Source: JAWOJF01 sp046481785 (GTDB lineage Bacteria; Bacteroidota; Ignavibacteria; Ignavibacteriales; Ignavibacteriaceae). Taken from it: 19,461 nucleotides of DNA. The first letter of the stretch is position 1, and every line of letters starts with the position of its first letter. Below are positions 1-8,533 of this stretch, in pieces. The notes beneath the pieces are model-generated. The model was given only the letters and a program-made list of their open reading frames with translations. It had not been told where the DNA came from and did not search any database. A program made the position numbers and the translations under genes. The stretch covers positions 1 to 19,461 of the forward strand of contig JAWOJF010000138.1 of NCBI GenBank assembly GCA_046481785.1, given 5' to 3'.

Positions 1-568
1 CAGGAATCCCATAGCGCAAAAGTCCGCCGATTCTGTTATTCTTTTCAAAAACAGTAACTGAGTGACCTGCTCTTGCAAGCTGCTGAGCAGCCGCCAATCC
101 TGCCGGCCCTGAACCAACAACGGCAACGGCTTTACCTGTAAGTTCTGACGGTGGTTTGGGAACAACCCAGCCTTCTTCAAAACCACGGTCAATAATTGTC
201 CGCTCAATATATTTTATTGTAACCGGCTGTTCATTAATACCAAGCGTACAGGCAGTTTCACATGGAGCCGGGCATAATCTTCCTGTAAACTCAGGAAAAT
301 TATTTGTGGAAAGAAGATTATCAAGAGCATCTTTCCAATGATCCTTATAAATAAGATCATTCCATTCCGGAATATAATTCTGTACAGGGCAGCCTGTATC
401 ACCATGGCAGAAAGGGATTCCGCAGTCCATACACCGCGCACCCTGAGTTTTTGCTTCCGGTTCAGTAAAAGGGAATTCAAATTCTTTATAATTTTTTATT
501 CTTTGACTAATATCAAGTTTTTTTACAGACCCGCGCTGAAATTCCTTAAATCCTGTAGGTTTACCCAT
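1..568 (-). CDS. gltD: Glutamate synthase small subunit (partial, C-terminus beyond left edge)
   Basis: The first 189 residues are visible; the gene runs off the left edge. GltD passes electrons from NAD(P)H through FAD and iron-sulfur clusters to the large subunit, which makes glutamate from glutamine and 2-oxoglutarate in the cytoplasm. The N-terminal cysteine clusters are present: C46, C49, C54 and C60 (CMDCGIPFC...GC), and C99, C103 and C107 (CPAPCETAC). These are the expected [4Fe-4S] ligands. An FAD-binding Rossmann motif, VGSGPAGLAAA, follows at residues 151-161. The ATG at 566-568 lies inside the end of gltB (8-bp overlap). Its AGGAGG ribosome site is also within the last gltB codons, so the two subunits are probably translationally coupled. 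The frame is open throughout the visible part. Confidence 0.95.
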   Translation of the reverse strand, partial: MGKPTGFKEFQRGSVKKLDISQRIKNYKEFEFPFTEPEAKTQGARCMDCGIPFCHGDTGCPVQNYIPEWNDLIYKDHWKDALDNLLSTNNFPEFTGRLCPAPCETACTLGINEQPVTIKYIERTIIDRGFEEGWVVPKPPSELTGKAVAVVGSGPAGLAAAQQLARAGHSVTVFEKNNRIGGLLRYGIP

Positions 569-3500
569 TTGCCACCTCCTCTAAAGATAATTCAGTAAGA
601 CCTGACCCGTTTGCCTCTTCGGCAAGTTTCTTTGCCAATTCCTCTTCTTCTTTAATTTTTAGTAATGCACGTTTGTATTCAGGAGAAATAACTTTAATAA
701 AGTTTTTCTTCTCAGCTTCCCAGTTATTCAGAATTTCCTCTGCTCTTTTTGATTCAGTAAAGAACAAATGTTTCTTTATCATTGAATGTAATTCCTCAAC
801 ATCTTCAGCACTTAATTCTTCAAGCTCAACCATTCCTTTATTAACAAGCATGTGAAACTTATTTTCAGGATTCCATACGTAAGCAGCACCACCGGACATA
901 CCAGCAGCAAAATTTCTTCCTGTTTTTCCGATTACTGCAACTTTACCGCCTGTCATGTATTCGCATCCGTGATCGCCTACTCCTTCAACAACAGCATAAG
1001 CGCCGGAATTACGAACAGCAAACCGTTCACCGGCAACACCATTAAAATATGCCTCGCCGCTTGTTGCTCCGTATAAACATGTGTTTCCAATAATAATATT
1101 CTCTTCAGGTTTATATGTTACCTTAGGATCAACTTTAACAATTAATCTTCCGCCTGAGAGGCCTTTCCCGGTATAGTCGTTTGATCCGCCGGTAAGTTTT
1201 AATTCTATTCCTTTAGCAAGGAATGTTCCGAAACTTTGTCCGGCAGTCCCACTAAGTTCTATTTTTATAGTAGCATCCGGCAGGCCTTCATCGCCGTAGT
1301 GTTTTGCAACTTCACCGGAAAGCATGGTTCCGACAGATAAATCAGTATTGGTTATATATGTTTTTATTTTAACCGGCAGCCCGTAATGTAAAGCAGGTTC
1401 AGCCTGTTTAATAAAGAAATTATCAATCTGTTTAGCCAGGTTATGATTCTGTCCCTTTGTTCTGTATATGTTTGTCTTATATAAAGGGGCAGTACGGTAT
1501 AGCACCTTACTGAAATCAATGCCTCTGGCCTTCCAGTGATCATAAGGACGCACAGGTATAATTTTATCAGTCTGCCCAATCATTTCATTAACTGTTCTGA
1601 ATCCCATAGCCGCCATATATTCACGAACTTCTTCTGCAATAAAAAACATAAAGTTTACTATGTACTCTGGTTTGCCCTGGAATTTTTTTCTTAGCTCCGG
1701 ATCCTGTGTAGCAACACCAACAGGACAAGTATTCAGATGGCATTTACGCATTAAGATACATCCCTGTGTAACCAGGGGAGCAGTTGCAAAACCAAATTCA
1801 TCAGCACCGAGTAAAGCAGCAATTACAACATCACGCCCGGTTTTAAGCTGGCCGTCAGTTGCAAGGTATACCCTGTCCCGTAATCCGTTTAATATTAATG
1901 TCTGCTGAGTTTCACTTAAACCCAGTTCCCATGGAGTTCCGGCATATTGAATAGAAGAGATAGGACTTGCGCCTGTTCCGCCGTCGTGCCCGCTTATAAG
2001 AATATGATCGGCATGAGCTTTGGCAACACCAGCCGCTATAGTTCCAACGCCAACTTCGGAAACAAGCTTAACACTAATTCGTGCCCGCGGGTTTATATTT
2101 TTCAGGTCAAAGATTAATTGTTTAAGATCTTCAATTGAATAAATATCGTGATGAGGCGGAGGTGAAATTAGTGTAACACCCGGAGTACTGTGCCTTATTT
2201 TAGCAATAATTTTATCAACCTTATGCCCGGGTAGCTGTCCGCCTTCACCCGGTTTAGCACCTTGTGCCATTTTAATCTGCAATTCATCCGCATTAATAAG
2301 ATAATTAGCAGTAACACCAAACCTGGCAGAAGCCACTTGTTTAATTGCTGAACGAAGGCTATCGCCATTTTCAAGGCGGATAAACCTTACAGCATCTTCG
2401 CCCCCTTCGCCTGTGTTTGATTTCCCGCCTATCCGGTTCATGGCTGCAGCAAGAGATGTGTGAGCTTCACGTGATATTGAACCGAAACTCATTGCACCGG
2501 TGGAAAAGCGTTTAACTATTTCTTTTGCGGGCTCAACTTCGTCAATAGGAATAGATTTGCTTGTATCAAACTCAAATAAACTTCGTAATGTAACTCTTTT
2601 TTTCTCCTGGTTATTTATTAACTCAGAATACTCCTTATAAGTTCTATATTCATTTCTTTGAGTACCAAGCTGAAGTTTTGCTATTGTCAGCGGATTCCAC
2701 AAATGATGTTCGCCGTCTCTCCGGTAATGGTACAAACCACCGCCATCTAAAGAGCCGTTATTTTTAAATACATCAAATGCATTCAGGTGTCTTTTTACTG
2801 TTTCTTCTTCAATCATTTCAAGGCTCAGGCCTTCAATACGGGTAGCCGTGCCTGTGAAATAATTATTTACTACTTCGGAATCAAGGCCAACTGCTTCAAA
2901 TATTTGTGCACCGCAATAAGACTGGAGCGTACTGATACCCATCTTGCTGAACACTTTGAAAAGCCCTTTTGACACAGCCTTAACAAAATTTTTCTTAGCC
3001 AGTTTATAAGATTCAACAGTCGGCAGGAAACCGGAACGATGCATATCTGCAATGGTTTCATAAACAAGATATGGATTTATTGCGTTTGCGCCGAAACCGC
3101 ACAGAAGGGCAAAGTGTGAAACTTCCCTTGGTTCACCGCTTTCTATTATTATACCCGTCTTTGTCCTTAATCCTGTTTTAAGCAGGGCATGATGAACGCC
3201 GGAAACGGCCAGGAGGCTGGGTATTGCCGAACTATTTTCATCTACTCCTCTGTCAGAAAGTATTATTAATGATATACCGCTTTTTACATGTTCAATTGCA
3301 TCGCAGCATAACTGCTCAAGTTTATCACGCATATCATGTTCAGCTTTAGGATCAAATAAAAGGCTGAGTGTAACTGAATGGAAATGCCCTTTTGATATTG
3401 CTCTTAGTTTTTCCAACTGCGAATTAGAAAGAAGAGGATGGTTTAACTCAATCCTGTGAGCATGTTTGGGAGTTTCATCAAGAAGATTTTGCTCAGGCCC

Positions 3501-5183
3501 GATATAAGTAGTTAATTCCATTACCAGTTCTTCGCGTATAGGATCAATAGGCGGATTAGTTACCTGTGCAAACATTTGTTTAAAATATCTGAACAGAAGC
3601 TGGGGCTTTTCCGAAAGTACGGCAAGAGAAGCATCAGTACCCATCGATCCGATTGCTTCTTCACCATTAGTTGCCATAGGCTGAATAACAGTAAACAGAT
3701 CTTCCTTAGTATAACCGAAAATTCTCTGTCTTTTAAAAATTGTATCATGGTCAACAGGATGAGCAGATTCCGGCTGAGGAAGCTCATGCATTTTTATCAT
3801 ATTTTCATCAACCCACTGCCGGTAGGGTTTACGGGTAACAATTTCCCTTTTTACTTCTTCGTCATCTATTATTCTACCCTTTTGAAGATCAAGGATAAAC
3901 ATTTTTCCGGGCTGGAGCCTGCCTTTAACAAGCACATTCTCAGGCTCAATGTTTAAAGTACCTGTTTCTGAAGTAAGGACAACAAGTCCCTCTTTTGTAA
4001 TAGTATATCTCGAAGGGCGTAAACCATTCCTGTCAAGTGTAGCACCAATAATATTTCCATCGGTAAATACAACTGCCGCGGGGCCATCCCATGGTTCCAT
4101 CATAGTTGCATGGTACTCATAAAATGCTCTTCTGTCAGGATCCATCATATCGTTCTTTGACCATGCTTCAGGTATCATCATCATCATTGCATGGGGCAGA
4201 CTCCTTCCGCTCATTACAAGAAGCTCAAGCACTGAATCAAATGTGGCTGAATCGCTTTGTCCATCCATAATAATGGGAAGCATTCTTCTAAGGTCTTTTC
4301 CATAAAAAGGTGATTCCATAACTGCCTGCCTTGCAGCCATCCAGTTTTTATTTCCCTGTAAAGTATTTATTTCGCCGTTATGAGCAATCATCCTGAATGG
4401 ATGCGCAAGATCCCACGTGGGAAATGTATTTGTTGAGAAACGCATATGGATCATTGCCAGTGCAGATTTCATCGAAGGATCATTAAGATCTTTAAAATAT
4501 TTCCTTATCTGCGGCGCAAGGAGCATTCCCTTATATATAACAACCTTGCTGGAAAATGAAGGGACATAATATTTACTTCTGTCAAGTTTTAATTCAGTCC
4601 TGATACGGTGATCAATAATTCTTCTTATCAGGTAGAGTTTCCGTTCAAAATCATCCTGATTTTTTATTTTTTTACCGGAACCAATAAAGCAGTGCCTGAT
4701 AAACGGCTGCAATGCCCGGGCACCTTCGCCGGGTACAGAGGTATCAACAGCAACATCACGCCATCCGAGAAAATTTTGTCCTTCATCAATAACAATTTTT
4801 TCAATTATATTTTCAACAGCTTTTCTCATAATAACATTTTGAGGGAGGTACATTACTCCAACGCCGTACTTCCCTTCTTTAGGAAGAGTAATATTTTTAG
4901 CGGAAGTAACTTTACGCATAAATTCATCGGGCATCTGAAGTAAAATACCTGCACCGTCACCGGTTAAAGGATCAGCACCCACAGCGCCCCTGTGTTCGAG
5001 GTTCATTAATATCTGCAATCCCTTTTCAACTATATCCCTTGACTTCCGGCCTTTAATGTCAGCAACAAAGCCCATCCCGCATGCATCATGCTCATTATGA
5101 GGATCGTACATTCCTTGTGCCTTAACAGGGAAACTTTCCTCCCTGAATTCGGGTGTCAATAGACCAGCAGGTTTTCCTTCCAT
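561..5183 (-). CDS. gltB: Glutamate synthase large subunit
   Basis: Full-length 1540-residue GOGAT alpha subunit. It hydrolyses glutamine and adds the released ammonia to 2-oxoglutarate. A 34-residue propeptide precedes the catalytic Cys35 (HDACGMGF), which becomes the N-terminal nucleophile of the class II amidotransferase domain (about residues 35-430). A central domain follows. The FMN/2-oxoglutarate barrel (about 870-1230) contains GHDGGTGASP, and the [3Fe-4S] ligands are C1142, C1148 and C1153 (C-x5-C-x4-C). A C-terminal GXGXG beta-helix domain completes the protein. The ATG is chosen because GGAAGGAG lies 7 bases upstream and the propeptide length is normal. gltD follows with an 8-bp overlap. 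It provides glutamate for amino-acid transamination, which fits its place after the branched-chain genes. It may be read through from that operon or start in the 5184-5406 gap. Confidence 0.97.
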   Translation of the reverse strand: MEGKPAGLLTPEFREESFPVKAQGMYDPHNEHDACGMGFVADIKGRKSRDIVEKGLQILMNLEHRGAVGADPLTGDGAGILLQMPDEFMRKVTSAKNITLPKEGKYGVGVMYLPQNVIMRKAVENIIEKIVIDEGQNFLGWRDVAVDTSVPGEGARALQPFIRHCFIGSGKKIKNQDDFERKLYLIRRIIDHRIRTELKLDRSKYYVPSFSSKVVIYKGMLLAPQIRKYFKDLNDPSMKSALAMIHMRFSTNTFPTWDLAHPFRMIAHNGEINTLQGNKNWMAARQAVMESPFYGKDLRRMLPIIMDGQSDSATFDSVLELLVMSGRSLPHAMMMMIPEAWSKNDMMDPDRRAFYEYHATMMEPWDGPAAVVFTDGNIIGATLDRNGLRPSRYTITKEGLVVLTSETGTLNIEPENVLVKGRLQPGKMFILDLQKGRIIDDEEVKREIVTRKPYRQWVDENMIKMHELPQPESAHPVDHDTIFKRQRIFGYTKEDLFTVIQPMATNGEEAIGSMGTDASLAVLSEKPQLLFRYFKQMFAQVTNPPIDPIREELVMELTTYIGPEQNLLDETPKHAHRIELNHPLLSNSQLEKLRAISKGHFHSVTLSLLFDPKAEHDMRDKLEQLCCDAIEHVKSGISLIILSDRGVDENSSAIPSLLAVSGVHHALLKTGLRTKTGIIIESGEPREVSHFALLCGFGANAINPYLVYETIADMHRSGFLPTVESYKLAKKNFVKAVSKGLFKVFSKMGISTLQSYCGAQIFEAVGLDSEVVNNYFTGTATRIEGLSLEMIEEETVKRHLNAFDVFKNNGSLDGGGLYHYRRDGEHHLWNPLTIAKLQLGTQRNEYRTYKEYSELINNQEKKRVTLRSLFEFDTSKSIPIDEVEPAKEIVKRFSTGAMSFGSISREAHTSLAAAMNRIGGKSNTGEGGEDAVRFIRLENGDSLRSAIKQVASARFGVTANYLINADELQIKMAQGAKPGEGGQLPGHKVDKIIAKIRHSTPGVTLISPPPHHDIYSIEDLKQLIFDLKNINPRARISVKLVSEVGVGTIAAGVAKAHADHILISGHDGGTGASPISSIQYAGTPWELGLSETQQTLILNGLRDRVYLATDGQLKTGRDVVIAALLGADEFGFATAPLVTQGCILMRKCHLNTCPVGVATQDPELRKKFQGKPEYIVNFMFFIAEEVREYMAAMGFRTVNEMIGQTDKIIPVRPYDHWKARGIDFSKVLYRTAPLYKTNIYRTKGQNHNLAKQIDNFFIKQAEPALHYGLPVKIKTYITNTDLSVGTMLSGEVAKHYGDEGLPDATIKIELSGTAGQSFGTFLAKGIELKLTGGSNDYTGKGLSGGRLIVKVDPKVTYKPEENIIIGNTCLYGATSGEAYFNGVAGERFAVRNSGAYAVVEGVGDHGCEYMTGGKVAVIGKTGRNFAAGMSGGAAYVWNPENKFHMLVNKGMVELEELSAEDVEELHSMIKKHLFFTESKRAEEILNNWEAEKKNFIKVISPEYKRALLKIKEEEELAKKLAEEANGSGLTELSLEEVANG

Positions 5184-5406
5184 ATGTTTTCTCCTTCCTG
5201 TGTATACGCAAAAAAGCCTCGGAGCTTATGCTTATAACAATTCCTTACTTAATTAGGATATAATGGTATTTCCCCGGTATTTAGTGAAGATAATACCTTA
5301 ATATCCATATTTATGCAGTTAAAATCCACTATTTGCCTTAATTATTTTTTCAAGGCTGAAAATGCCGTATTTGCCCTCCGGAATTTTAAACAAGAGCAAA
5401 AGGGGA
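5184..5406 (-). promoter_or_regulatory. gltB upstream region with weak terminator-like hairpin
   Basis: This is the only large gap (223 bp) in the ilv-leu-glt gene run, so it is the likeliest place for separate control of gltBD. On the minus strand, a short hairpin at 5214-5227 (AAGCT-CCGA-GGCTT, one G-U pair) runs into six T residues (5215-5210), about 27 bases before the gltB start codon. A small inverted repeat, GGTATT/AATACC, sits at 5276-5297. A TATTAT box is present near 5290, but I found no convincing -35 partner at normal spacing, so no promoter is called. Confidence 0.35.
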
Positions 5407-6171
5407 TTATTTCAGCAAATAGATATCGTTAAGGAAAGGAAGCCGGGTTTGTACTTCCTCTACTTTATCAAGAGACAAATCTGTTGTGATGATTTTCTCT
5501 TCATTTTCAGAACTTATAATTTCTTCGCCCATAGGATCGAAGACACTACTAAAACCGTTATAGTGAAGTTTGGGATCATCACCAACACGGTTAACTCCGG
5601 CAACATAACATTGGTTCTCAATTGCCCGAGCCTTTAAGAGGGCTCTCCAGTGCTCTATCCTTGTTTCGGGCCAGTTCGCAATATTTATTATCAGTTGAAC
5701 TCTTTCCCTGCCGTAATACCTGTACAGCTCGGGGAATCTTAAATCATAACAGACAGATAATCCTGTCTTCCATTCGTTAACTTCTGTAACAACAACTTTT
5801 TCTCCCCTGCTGTAATGTTTATCTTCAGCGGAGTAAGAAAAAGGGTGAATTTTTCTATAAAATTTTACAAGCTCACCTTTGTTATTAATATGTAACAACG
5901 AGTTGTAAAATTTGTTTCCATCGCGTTCAATAATTCCTGCAAATAAATGCAGATTTTTATCCGATGCAATATCTTTAAAAAAACAAACTGATTCACCATC
6001 CAGGTCTTCTGCAAATTTTTCAGGTTCCATTGTAAAACCTGTAAGAGTCATTTCCGGGAAAACCAGGGCATCAACATTATCTTCAATATCGTTTAAAAGG
6101 AATTTCAGCTTCTCTTTATTCCTTGTTTTATCTTCCCATACAGGATTATATTGAACTAAACCTAACTCCAT
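5407..6171 (-). CDS. Nitrilase-superfamily amidase, omega-amidase (YafV/Nit2) type
   Basis: A 254-residue cytoplasmic C-N hydrolase. The Glu-Lys-Cys catalytic triad is clear: E40 in FPEMTLTGF, K107 in RKIHPF and C141 in CYDLRFPELYR. The phrase around E40 and the C141 block resemble the YafV/Nit2 omega-amidase subfamily. That subfamily removes the amide from 2-oxoglutaramate, the keto product of glutamine transaminases, giving 2-oxoglutarate and ammonia. Those products are a substrate pool for the GltBD genes downstream. The assignment to this subfamily is by motif resemblance only; another short aliphatic amidase activity is possible. The ATG at 6169-6171 lies 7 bases after the cimA stop and has no good ribosome site, so translation probably depends on ribosomes finishing cimA. 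Confidence 0.85.
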   Translation of the reverse strand: MELGLVQYNPVWEDKTRNKEKLKFLLNDIEDNVDALVFPEMTLTGFTMEPEKFAEDLDGESVCFFKDIASDKNLHLFAGIIERDGNKFYNSLLHINNKGELVKFYRKIHPFSYSAEDKHYSRGEKVVVTEVNEWKTGLSVCYDLRFPELYRYYGRERVQLIINIANWPETRIEHWRALLKARAIENQCYVAGVNRVGDDPKLHYNGFSSVFDPMGEEIISSENEEKIITTDLSLDKVEEVQTRLPFLNDIYLLK

Positions 6172-6178
6172 TAATGTT

Positions 6179-7774
6179 TTAAACTGCTACTGTTTTAGAT
6201 GAGTTCGCTTTCTGATATTTAAACAATTTATAATTAACACTGTCACTCAAAGCCTGGAAACTTGCTTCTATTATATTTTCAGATACACCAACAGTACTCC
6301 ATGATTCAGTGCCATCGCTGGATTCTATCATTACTCTTACTTTTGCGCCGGTTCCTTCTTTCTCATCAAGAACACGAACTTTATAATCAACTAGCTTTAG
6401 TAAAGCTATCTCGGGGTAAAAACGTAACAAAGCTTTTCTAAGAGCATTATCAAGTGCATTAACCGGACCATATCCATCTGAAGCAGTATGTTCTATTTCT
6501 CCGTCTACTTCTATCTTCAATACAGCTTCTGAATTAGAATGTCCCTTATCGTCATATGTTACATTTACTTTTGAATAAAGCACCCGGAAATACGGGGAAA
6601 ATTCATTTGTTTCTGCTCTAAGCAACAATTCAAATGATGCTTCCGCACCATCAAACTGGAACCCGCCGTATTCAAGTGATTTTATATGATTAACAACTTT
6701 TTTACTTAACTCTTTATCGTCTGATATATCAATTCCAAGTTCTTTTGCTTTGTAACGTATATTACTTTGCCCTGATAAGTCGGATACCAGAACTCTCTGC
6801 TTATTACCTACTAGCTCAGGCATAATATGTTCATACATCCTGCTGTCTTTAAGCACGGCGCTAACATGTATACCTCCCTTATGAGCAAACGCAGATTTTC
6901 CTACAAATGCAGCCCGTGTATTAGGTACTAAATTCATTACTTCAAAAACGAAATGAGACAGCGAGGTTAAATGATCGAGCTTTACCTGATGTTTTGTTTC
7001 TTGTTTAAGTTTTAGAATAATATTAGGAATTATTGCGCAAAGATTTGCATTACCGCAACGCTCACCTACTCCGTTTATAGTTCCCTGCACATGAACAGCA
7101 CCTGCACCCAGAGCAGCAAGAGAATTTGCTACTCCCAGTTCCGAATCGTTATGTGTATGTATTCCAATAGGAATACTAAACTGCGGTTTTAGCTCTGTCA
7201 CAATATCGTATACTTCATGAGGCATAGTGCCGCCGTTAGTATCGCATAGAACAAGAACACTTGCACCACCTGCCTCGGCAGCCTTCAGCATTTTTAATGC
7301 AAAGCTTTTATCATCTTTATAACCGTCAAAAAAATGCTCACAGTCGTATATTACCCTTCTCCCCTCCTCTTTAAGATACTGAACGGACTTAAAAATTAAT
7401 TCTTCATTTTCCGAAGCGCTTAATCCGAGTCCAATCTCTGAATGAAGTTTCCAGGTTTTACCAAAAATAGAGACTACATTTGTTTCTGCTTTAAGCAGGG
7501 CATTTAAGTTTACATCCTGCTTAATCTGGTTAATTGAGCGTGCAGTAGAACCAAAAGCACACACCTGTGCATGCTTTAAATTTAACTGTTGTGCCTTCCG
7601 AAAGAACTCTTCATCTTTTGGATTACTTCCCGGCCATCCCCCCTCTATAATATCAATTCCAAAATCGTCAAGCCTTTGAGTAATAATCAGCTTGTCCTGC
7701 ACAGAAAGATTTATTCCTTCACCCTGGGTTCCGTCGCGAAGAGTTGTATCAAATAGTTCTATTTTTACACTCAT
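6179..7774 (-). CDS. cimA: (R)-citramalate synthase
   Basis: A 531-residue DRE-TIM metallolyase-like enzyme. It condenses pyruvate with acetyl-CoA to (R)-citramalate, the entry to threonine-independent isoleucine synthesis. Seen: FDTTLRDGTQGEGI (residues 8-21, with R13 and D14), the metal-binding H206 and H208 in HTHND, the NGVGERCGNANL loop, and a C-terminal LeuA-type allosteric domain (about 390-520). The GTQGEGI and EGGWPGSNPKD phrases separate it from the LeuA paralogue at 9873-11468, which has GEQSPGASL and EAGFPVSSP. Homocitrate synthase or a second isopropylmalate synthase is less likely. AAAGGGA stands 6-7 bases before the ATG. Its products feed LeuC, LeuD and LeuB of the same operon. 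The C-terminal domain is expected to carry isoleucine feedback inhibition (family knowledge). Confidence 0.9.
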   Translation of the reverse strand: MSVKIELFDTTLRDGTQGEGINLSVQDKLIITQRLDDFGIDIIEGGWPGSNPKDEEFFRKAQQLNLKHAQVCAFGSTARSINQIKQDVNLNALLKAETNVVSIFGKTWKLHSEIGLGLSASENEELIFKSVQYLKEEGRRVIYDCEHFFDGYKDDKSFALKMLKAAEAGGASVLVLCDTNGGTMPHEVYDIVTELKPQFSIPIGIHTHNDSELGVANSLAALGAGAVHVQGTINGVGERCGNANLCAIIPNIILKLKQETKHQVKLDHLTSLSHFVFEVMNLVPNTRAAFVGKSAFAHKGGIHVSAVLKDSRMYEHIMPELVGNKQRVLVSDLSGQSNIRYKAKELGIDISDDKELSKKVVNHIKSLEYGGFQFDGAEASFELLLRAETNEFSPYFRVLYSKVNVTYDDKGHSNSEAVLKIEVDGEIEHTASDGYGPVNALDNALRKALLRFYPEIALLKLVDYKVRVLDEKEGTGAKVRVMIESSDGTESWSTVGVSENIIEASFQALSDSVNYKLFKYQKANSSKTVAV

Positions 7775-7803
7775 GTTAATTCCCTTTGAATTATTTTTAT
7801 TTG

Positions 7804-7847
7804 AACCTGCCTTCGGCAGGCAAGCCTTCTTATTCGGCAGTCAGGTT
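7804..7847. repeat. Compound inverted repeat between leuD and cimA
   Basis: CCTGCC-TTC-GGCAGG forms a perfect 6-bp hairpin (7806-7820). A second, larger pairing is possible between AACCTG (7804-7809) and CAGGTT (7842-7847), with CGGCAG close by. It lies in the 99-bp spacer between leuD and cimA, well away from either ribosome site. There is no T tract after it on the minus strand, so it is not a normal terminator. It may be a dispersed genomic hairpin repeat or an intercistronic mRNA-stability element. Confidence 0.5.
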
Positions 7848-7873
7848 TGCTCTATTCTTGCTCTTACTCTTTT

Positions 7874-8434
7874 TTAAACCATCATCCCATTTTGTCTTGC
7901 ATATTCAAAAATATTTCCCGCCTCAATAATCGGGAGAATATCACCTAATGAACGGAGCTGATATTCTTCACCGGAAGATAAATTTTTTAGAAAATTCATT
8001 TCAACATTTAATTCAAGTTCATCGCCTGTTTTAATTTTATCATTTAGTTTAACCGGAGATTCATATGGAAGCAGGAATCCGCCGTCAACGCAGTTACGGT
8101 AAAAAATTCTTGCATAAGATTCAGCTATAACCGCATTTACACCGGCAACCTGCAATGCAAAAGGAGCATGTTCCCTCGAAGATCCACAGCCGTAATTTGA
8201 GCCGCCGATGATAATATTAAATTCAGACTGATGACCATCACCATTAATAAAAGGTATTCCTCCTCCCGGCAATCCTGCCTGCGAAAGAGGAACCCCGGAG
8301 AGTGCAAAATGCCCATACTTCTTCGATTCTTCTTTATCAGTCAGACTATAAACAAGATGCTCAGCAGGTATAATCTGATCAGTATCTATATTATCGCCAA
8401 GAACGAATGCTTTACCTTTTATTGTTTTTTCCAT
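7874..8434 (-). CDS. leuD: 3-isopropylmalate (and citramalate) dehydratase small subunit
   Basis: A 186-residue small subunit of isopropylmalate isomerase. It carries the swivelling domain that closes the active site of LeuC. The opening IKGKAFVLGDNIDTDQIIP and the substrate-recognition block GGSNYGCGSSREHAPFAL are standard for the family. With LeuC it converts 2-isopropylmalate to 3-isopropylmalate. In a cimA-containing cell it also converts citramalate to beta-methylmalate for isoleucine; the dual role is inferred from the neighbouring cimA. An AAGGA ribosome site lies upstream of the ATG. It follows leuC after 99 bp and precedes cimA by 99 bp, and both spacers contain hairpins. Confidence 0.95.
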   Translation of the reverse strand: MEKTIKGKAFVLGDNIDTDQIIPAEHLVYSLTDKEESKKYGHFALSGVPLSQAGLPGGGIPFINGDGHQSEFNIIIGGSNYGCGSSREHAPFALQVAGVNAVIAESYARIFYRNCVDGGFLLPYESPVKLNDKIKTGDELELNVEMNFLKNLSSGEEYQLRSLGDILPIIEAGNIFEYARQNGMMV

Positions 8435-8507
8435 TGTTATGATTTTTCCTTCAATATTTAGAATGTTGTAAATTCATTAAAGCCGCCTGTACTGGACTTT
8501 TATTCCG

Positions 8508-8524
8508 TACCCCTTATGGGGATA
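8508..8524. repeat. Small hairpin just after leuC
   Basis: CCCC-TTAT-GGGG (8510-8521) is a short GC-rich hairpin about 10 bases beyond the leuC stop, in the leuC-leuD spacer. No T run follows on the minus strand. It could pause or protect the 3' end of a processed leuC message, but this is only inference. Confidence 0.35.
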
Positions 8525-8533
8525 GTAAGGGTC

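Noticed and set aside
214..480. An 88-residue minus-strand reading frame inside gltD
   Set aside because: It is in a different frame from gltD, whose open frame carries all expected Fe-S cysteines and the FAD motif.
3576..3956. A 126-residue plus-strand reading frame opposite gltB
   Set aside because: It has no ribosome site or recognisable motif and lies wholly antisense to a well-conserved part of gltB.
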